From Phyllobacteriaceae bacterium (GTDB taxonomy: Bacteria > Pseudomonadota > Alphaproteobacteria > Rhizobiales > Rhizobiaceae): DNA of 10,623 nt. This document shows positions 6,553 to 10,623 of this stretch, piece after piece. The translations under genes and the position numbers were made by a program. How positions within the stretch are numbered: position 1 is the first letter of the stretch; each line of letters begins with the position of its first letter. The DNA lies in NCBI GenBank assembly GCA_024645155.1, contig JAHEGF010000049.1, positions 1 through 10,623 on the forward strand. The letters run 5' to 3'. Below the pieces are notes generated by a model. That model was not told the DNA's origin and did no database searches. It saw only the letters and a program-made list of their open reading frames with translations.

Positions 6553-7737
6553 ATGATGCATCTGGTATTTGTGACATCGATCGTTCCGGACGGGGCGCCC
6601 GCGACAGGCTACGAGATTGCCAATGAGGCTGTTATCTCGTCGCTGCGGCGTGCCGGCGTCCGTATGACAATCCTGGGATTTACCTGGCCCGGATCCAGGC
6701 CGTCAGACTTGGAAAACACGATCGTTCTCGGGTCAGTCGATGTGCGCACGGACAACGCTTCGGGCCCGCAGAAAGCCCGGTGGGTCGCAAATGCCATCCG
6801 TCTCGGGCTGCCCGTCACCTGCGCGAAACTGCGCGTTGTCGAGCCCGGCGAAGTCATCTCTGCCCTGCGCTCGATCGAACCTTTTGACGGTTTTGTGTTG
6901 AACGCTGTGGCGATGCCCGGTGCATTCGAACAATGTTTTGCGGGCAAGCCATCAATCTATGTTGGTCACAATGTCGAACACCAGTCGGCACGCGAAAATG
7001 CCAAATCGGCAAATTCTGCAATTCAGCGCGTTTTGTTTGAACGCGAAGCTCGTTTACTGAAGGATATTGAAAACCGCCTTTGCCGCAATGCCAGCCATGT
7101 ATTCACCTTTGCACAGGACGACCTTGCAATGCTGGGGCTTGACCCTGATCGGTCCGACGCACTGCCGCTGACCACCCGGAAATCGTTGCCAAAGCCCCGC
7201 AAACCGCAAGAAATCATTTTTGACTGTTCACTGATCGGCACCTGGACATGGCAACCCAACCGGGTCGGGCTCGAGTGGTTTTTGGATAACGTCGTGCCGC
7301 TGCTCGCTGGCCGCATAACAATCGCCATTGCCGGCAATGCGCCGCATGATCTGAAAGACCGGTATCCGGGCGTCAATTGGGTTGGCCGCGTCGATGACGC
7401 AGCTCAGTTTGTACGTAGCGGTGCCGTTGTCCCGCTGGTCAGCCGAGCGGGCACCGGAGTTCAGCTGAAAACGATTGAAACGTTTGAACTCGGCCTGCCA
7501 TCGGTTGCCACGCGGCATTCGGTACGCGGAATTGGCGCCGTCCCGCAAAATTGTCATGTCACCGATGATGCGCGGGAATTTGCCGTCGCACTGCTGTCGA
7601 TGTCAACAAAAGCGCGCAGCGGTACCGCTGATCTGGATGGCGCCGGTTTTTTACGCCGCCAGCGCGAAGAACTCGACAAACGTGTTGAAGGTGCGCTTGC
7701 TGGTATTGCTGCAAGGCGCCTGCGTGAAGCGGTATGA
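6553..7737 (+). CDS. GT-B glycosyltransferase, family 4-like
   Basis: With ATG 6553 the protein has 394 residues and two Rossmann-like halves. The N-terminal, acceptor-binding half starts MMHLVFVTSIVPDGAPATGYE and contains VGHNVEH at 137-143, found in a subgroup of bacterial family 4-type enzymes. The C-terminal, donor-binding half has GTGVQLKTIETFELGLP at 300-316, which matches the usual K..E.f..G.P donor motif of this fold. It is expected to be a retaining transferase using a nucleotide sugar in surface polysaccharide assembly. Three starts are possible: GTG 6535, ATG 6553 and ATG 6556. AAGG at 6544-6547 fits ATG 6553 best, and the hairpin at 6510-6529 disfavours GTG. Its stop overlaps the start of the GT26 gene as ATGA, so the two are translationally coupled. 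It is divergent from the GT2 gene. Confidence 0.82.
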   Translation: MMHLVFVTSIVPDGAPATGYEIANEAVISSLRRAGVRMTILGFTWPGSRPSDLENTIVLGSVDVRTDNASGPQKARWVANAIRLGLPVTCAKLRVVEPGEVISALRSIEPFDGFVLNAVAMPGAFEQCFAGKPSIYVGHNVEHQSARENAKSANSAIQRVLFEREARLLKDIENRLCRNASHVFTFAQDDLAMLGLDPDRSDALPLTTRKSLPKPRKPQEIIFDCSLIGTWTWQPNRVGLEWFLDNVVPLLAGRITIAIAGNAPHDLKDRYPGVNWVGRVDDAAQFVRSGAVVPLVSRAGTGVQLKTIETFELGLPSVATRHSVRGIGAVPQNCHVTDDAREFAVALLSMSTKARSGTADLDGAGFLRRQREELDKRVEGALAGIAARRLREAV

Positions 7738-8498
7738 ACGTGATGCCGTTGAAACCGATTGATGGCCGAACGAGCCGCGACATACTTGGCGTTGATGTCG
7801 ATGCCGTTTCGTGGGAACAGGCACTTGCGCATATTTTGCATTTGGTGGAGAAAAAACGGCCGAGAAAAATCACTTTCCTCAATGCCCACAACGCCAACGT
7901 TGCTTGCCGCGATCCAGAATTTTCGAGGATTATAAAGGACTTCCTGATACTGCCGGATGGTGTCGGTGTCGATTATGCGTCGCGAATCCTCTACGGCGAA
8001 AAATTTCCGGCAAACTTGAATGGTACTGATTTCGTGCCGGCCGTATTTGCTTCGATTGAAACACCGCTGACAGTGGCCTTGCTTGGAGCGCGCAGGGAAA
8101 ATGTCGACAAGGCGGGATTGCGGCTTTCGCAGACATATCCGCAACATCATTTCATAGTGATCAGCGATGGCTATTTTTCACAATCGGACGAACCGGCCAT
8201 ACTGGACGAGCTTGAAAAAACAAAGCCCGATATTCTTCTTGTTGCGATGGGCGTCCCGCGTCAGGAAAAATGGATTGCGCGCAATATCGGGGAAAAACAC
8301 GCTACTTTGACATTTGCTGTTGGCGCCCTGCTCGATTTCCAAAGCGGTGCAATTAATCGGGCGCCCATGTGGATGCGCGCACTGCGAATTGAATGGGTCT
8401 ACCGGCTTCTCGTCGAACCGTCGCGTATGTGGCGGCGCTACATTCTCGGCAATCCGGAATTCTTCCTGCGTGTACTGCGGCAGAAACTGGGTCGGTAA
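7734..8498 (+). CDS. WecG/TagA/CpsF family glycosyltransferase (GT26)
   Basis: The 254-residue protein belongs to family GT26, which transfers a sugar such as N-acetylmannosaminuronate, N-acetylmannosamine or glucuronate to an undecaprenyl-linked acceptor at the inner membrane. Conserved blocks are FLNAHNAN at 48-55, LPDGVGV at 73-79 with the expected catalytic aspartate D75, NGTD at 96-99, GVPRQEKWI at 173-181 and GALLDFQSG at 198-206. The basic, aromatic C-terminal tail from RAPMWM (209) through IEWVYRLL (219-226) to RRY (234-236) is the part that binds the membrane in this family. Full length. ATG 7734 overlaps the stop of the gene before it (ATGA); ATG 7743 is an alternative. The exact sugar, and hence a symbol such as wecG, tagA or gumM, cannot be assigned. 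Confidence 0.93.
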   Translation: MNVMPLKPIDGRTSRDILGVDVDAVSWEQALAHILHLVEKKRPRKITFLNAHNANVACRDPEFSRIIKDFLILPDGVGVDYASRILYGEKFPANLNGTDFVPAVFASIETPLTVALLGARRENVDKAGLRLSQTYPQHHFIVISDGYFSQSDEPAILDELEKTKPDILLVAMGVPRQEKWIARNIGEKHATLTFAVGALLDFQSGAINRAPMWMRALRIEWVYRLLVEPSRMWRRYILGNPEFFLRVLRQKLGR

Positions 8499-8532
8499 TT
8501 CTGCTGACTCGAAACCAAATCGGAGACGGAGA

Positions 8533-8563
8533 TTGACCGGCCTGCGAGCGCCTGTGCTATTGT
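8533..8563 (+). promoter_or_regulatory. Possible promoter of the DUF6492 gene
   Basis: TTGACC (8533-8538) and TATTGT (8558-8563) are spaced by 19 bases in the 138-base gap after the GT26 gene. This would place the transcript start about 65 bases before ATG 8637. The -35 element is good; the spacing is longer than ideal and the -10 element is moderate. A short inverted repeat, CGGGT (8581-8585) with ACCCG (8596-8600), lies in the leader. Confidence 0.3.
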
Positions 8564-8636
8564 TTGATCAGCGGACAATCCGGGTTGAAAATGTCACCCG
8601 TTTCAGGAGCGGATTTCCAGGGAGATCGCGCACGGC

Positions 8637-9530
8637 ATGGTAAACATTCCACTGAAAACCGCTATCGTCACCGCCAGCTATGCCAGTGATTTTGAGCGTT
8701 TCTGTCTCCTTTGCGAGACGATGGATGAGTATGTTACCGGGCACAAACGGCATTTGGTACTTGTCGAACCAGCGGACGTCGAAATGTTCCGGGCGCTGGA
8801 ATCCGGAAACCGCGTCATCATAGATGAACGCGATCTCCTGCCGCATTGGCTCAGACCGTATCCGGATCCGTCCAGTTTCTTTCGCCGGCGCATATGGTTG
8901 AGCCGCCGGACCAAGCCGTTGCGCGGCTGGCACGTGCAGCAATTGCGGAGAATAGGTGCTGCGGCCGTGGCAGAAGAAGATGCCCTTTTCTTCTGCGATT
9001 CCGATGTTGCTTTCTTCCGTCCATTCGATTGTTCCTCGTTGTGGAGCAACGGCAACCTCCGGCTGTTTCGCCGCACCAACGCCCTGGAAAATCCGGACCT
9101 GCACGACCAGCGGCTCTGGTCTGCCAATGCCGGCGAGGCTCTGGGCATTCCTGCCGGTCAGGTGTCAACGCACGATTACATATCAACGCTAATTGCCTGG
9201 CGCCGTGATGCTGTTATGGATATGTGCGAACATATCAAACAGCAAAACGGCGGCCGCCATTGGGTGGAATCGGTTGCCGCTTCCCGCAAGTTTTCCGAAT
9301 GCATGATTTACGGGCGTTACGCTGACGAAATTCTGGGTACGGAAGGCCATTTTCACGACGATCACGAACTCTGCCATATTCTGTGGTCGGGCGCGGCACC
9401 ATCGGTTGCGGAGCTTGAAAAGTTCATCCGCAACGCCGGCAGCCATCAGGTGGCACTGGGCATCCAGTCATTTGTCGGCGTGGACCCGCACAGGATCCGG
9501 CAGCTGATCCGCGAGAATGCGGTACGCTGA
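8637..9530 (+). CDS. DUF6492 family putative glycosyltransferase
   Basis: The 297-residue protein looks like members of the uncharacterised family DUF6492, which I associate with GT-A-like glycosyltransferases in polysaccharide loci (recognised by pattern, not by search). It has an N-terminal strand IVTASYASDFERF at 10-22, the conserved GWHVQQL at 97-103, and the DxD-type metal motif FFCDSDVAFFRPF at 118-130. Further motifs are FSECMIYGRY at 219-228 and an acidic and histidine-rich HFHDDHE at 238-244. There is no signal peptide or membrane helix, so it should act in the cytoplasm, probably on a nucleotide-sugar donor and a lipid-linked or protein acceptor. ATG 8637 is preceded by AGGGAGA (8619-8625) at 11 bases, a little long. 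It converges on the flippase gene with only 7 bases between the two stop codons. Confidence 0.8.
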   Translation: MVNIPLKTAIVTASYASDFERFCLLCETMDEYVTGHKRHLVLVEPADVEMFRALESGNRVIIDERDLLPHWLRPYPDPSSFFRRRIWLSRRTKPLRGWHVQQLRRIGAAAVAEEDALFFCDSDVAFFRPFDCSSLWSNGNLRLFRRTNALENPDLHDQRLWSANAGEALGIPAGQVSTHDYISTLIAWRRDAVMDMCEHIKQQNGGRHWVESVAASRKFSECMIYGRYADEILGTEGHFHDDHELCHILWSGAAPSVAELEKFIRNAGSHQVALGIQSFVGVDPHRIRQLIRENAVR

Positions 9531-9537
9531 ACGGCAT

Positions 9538-10623
9538 CTAGATCCGACGCGCGGGAAGGCGCAGGGCCGGATGGGTCAACACAAAGGACACGGCATAAAG
9601 CAATGCAAAACCGGCATTGAGCCAGTAGATGAAATCGCTCTCGGCGGTAAAGCTGCGCAGCAGCAATACCAGCAACATCCCTTTCGCCACAGCCAGTATC
9701 GCCAGATTTATTGTACGGCGAACGGTCTGGCCGCGCGCGTACAGCAGTTCGGCATGGTACTCGACCAAATTGCGAAAACCCGGAATGAGAAGGGCAAGTG
9801 CAAGGATGGGTGCTGCCTGTGCAACATTGGCGCCGAGCAGCGTTGGCCAATAGTGGAGGATGCCGGCGAGCACGATCAATGCCGATACCGACAAGACAAA
9901 GATCCCGGTCTCGATCGCCGATTTGATTCTGATGCTGCTCAATCTGCCGTCGTCGCGCATGAGGCTTTGGACCAGCATCATGTTGAAGACGCGGATCGGA
10001 ATGGCAGTCAGGTCGACCAGTCGCATGATGATTGCATATATTCCGGCAAGTTGCGCGCCGCCGATCGACAATACCAGCAGCTTGTCGAGTTCCATCTGCA
10101 GGTAAAACAAGATGTCCGCGGTGGCTACCGACGCCGAATCGCGCAAACGCCGAATATAGAGTGCAGGACGCAATCGCAGCCTCTGCCGCGGATAGACAAA
10201 CAACGCACCGGAAACAAACGTAACCGCATTGGCAACGAGGTAGAAAACCGACCACAGCGCGATATCTGGAGACGCTGAAAACGCCAGGGCAACAGCTGCC
10301 AATGCGCGCAGGGCGGTGCTGGCAATCGCAAGAATGGCGCTGCGTCCGAAACGCCCCATCCCGTTGTTGACGATGAGAATCACCTCAAAACTGCGGTTGA
10401 AGAGCACTTCTGCCGCAATGATCAGCAAAAACGGCCACAGGGCGAGCTGGCCTGAGAATATCAGCCAATGTGAAATCATCGAAACGAATGCAATCACCGG
10501 TACTGAGACGAGAAGCAGCGCGATGTAGCCTGCCGTGTATGTCCCGATCAGGTTCGGCTTAACCGTGGCGATCCGGTAAAGCGGTGAGATGAATCCAAAG
10601 GCACAAAGGCGCGATATGACGAC
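9538..10623 (-). CDS. Wzx-like polysaccharide flippase, N-terminus beyond the right edge
   Basis: The frame is open from the right edge to TAG at 9538, giving 361 visible residues. The first 42 (beginning VVISRLCAFGFISPLYRI) lie upstream of an internal GTG at 10497, which is therefore not the start. Very hydrophobic segments occur at about 31-49, 58-75, 95-117, 122-144, 188-208, 240-257, 268-283, 303-323 and 332-350. The block ADILFYLQMELDKLLVLSIGG at about 169-189, followed by AGIYAIIMRL, resembles the conserved middle region of oligosaccharide flippases of the MOP superfamily. Such proteins move undecaprenyl-linked repeat units to the periplasmic face. The missing part should hold the first one or two helices. 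It ends convergent with the DUF6492 gene, so it belongs to a separate transcript of the same locus. The assignment to the family is firm; the cargo is unknown. Confidence 0.85.
   Translation of the reverse strand, partial: VVISRLCAFGFISPLYRIATVKPNLIGTYTAGYIALLLVSVPVIAFVSMISHWLIFSGQLALWPFLLIIAAEVLFNRSFEVILIVNNGMGRFGRSAILAIASTALRALAAVALAFSASPDIALWSVFYLVANAVTFVSGALFVYPRQRLRLRPALYIRRLRDSASVATADILFYLQMELDKLLVLSIGGAQLAGIYAIIMRLVDLTAIPIRVFNMMLVQSLMRDDGRLSSIRIKSAIETGIFVLSVSALIVLAGILHYWPTLLGANVAQAAPILALALLIPGFRNLVEYHAELLYARGQTVRRTINLAILAVAKGMLLVLLLRSFTAESDFIYWLNAGFALLYAVSFVLTHPALRLPARRI

Noticed and set aside
9446..10278. Long open frames on both strands within the flippase region (9446-10255 reverse, 9517-10278 forward)
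   Set aside because: The frame ending at 9538 encodes a clear multi-helix membrane protein; the others are polar or Cys/His-rich shadows.
10495..10497. GTG as start of the flippase
   Set aside because: The frame stays open to the window edge with 42 further membrane-type residues, so the real start lies outside.

Overview
The window looks like a chromosomal segment of an alphaproteobacterium, most likely from the order Hyphomicrobiales (Rhizobiales). This is inferred from the moderately GC-rich coding sequence, the tRNA-Thr type with an encoded CCA, a form II coxSLM cluster of the kind common in rhizobia, and a DUF6492-type protein next to exopolysaccharide-type genes. The genus cannot be fixed by reading alone. 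All genes that can be checked end to end are intact, and no insertion sequence, phage gene or CRISPR array is visible.

Left part (1-728): the N-terminal 80 codons of an unrecognised leftward gene, a leftward tRNA-Thr(CGT), and a 270-base non-coding stretch in front of coxS. That stretch carries several repeat and palindrome signals, including a 22-bp imperfect palindrome 32 bases before the coxS start.

Molybdenum hydroxylase operon (729-4505): coxS (2Fe-2S subunit), coxL (molybdopterin subunit) and coxM (FAD subunit), in the order S-L-M. Each has a strong Shine-Dalgarno sequence, and the operon closes with a clear intrinsic terminator. CoxL carries AYRGAGR at the place where true aerobic CO dehydrogenases have a cysteine-containing AYxCSFR, so this is a form II enzyme whose substrate is unsettled. 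Electrons would run from the Mo centre (L) through two 2Fe-2S clusters (S) to FAD (M). No maturation genes (coxD, E, F, G) lie in the window.

Central part (4506-6400, leftward): proC (pyrroline-5-carboxylate reductase, last step of proline synthesis), with a family 2 glycosyltransferase upstream of it on the same strand. The 86-base gap between them holds a strong two-part hairpin.

Right part (6401-10623): a surface-polysaccharide locus. A GT-B (family 4-like) glycosyltransferase is coupled by an ATGA overlap to a WecG/TagA/CpsF (GT26) glycosyltransferase. A DUF6492 putative glycosyltransferase follows with its own possible promoter. A Wzx-like flippase converges on it from the right and runs off the window. 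With the divergent GT2 this makes four sugar-transfer enzymes and one exporter, consistent with assembly of a lipid-linked repeat unit on the inner membrane and its flipping to the periplasm. The points most worth following are the unsettled substrate of the form II hydroxylase, its structured control region, and the undescribed DUF6492 enzyme.
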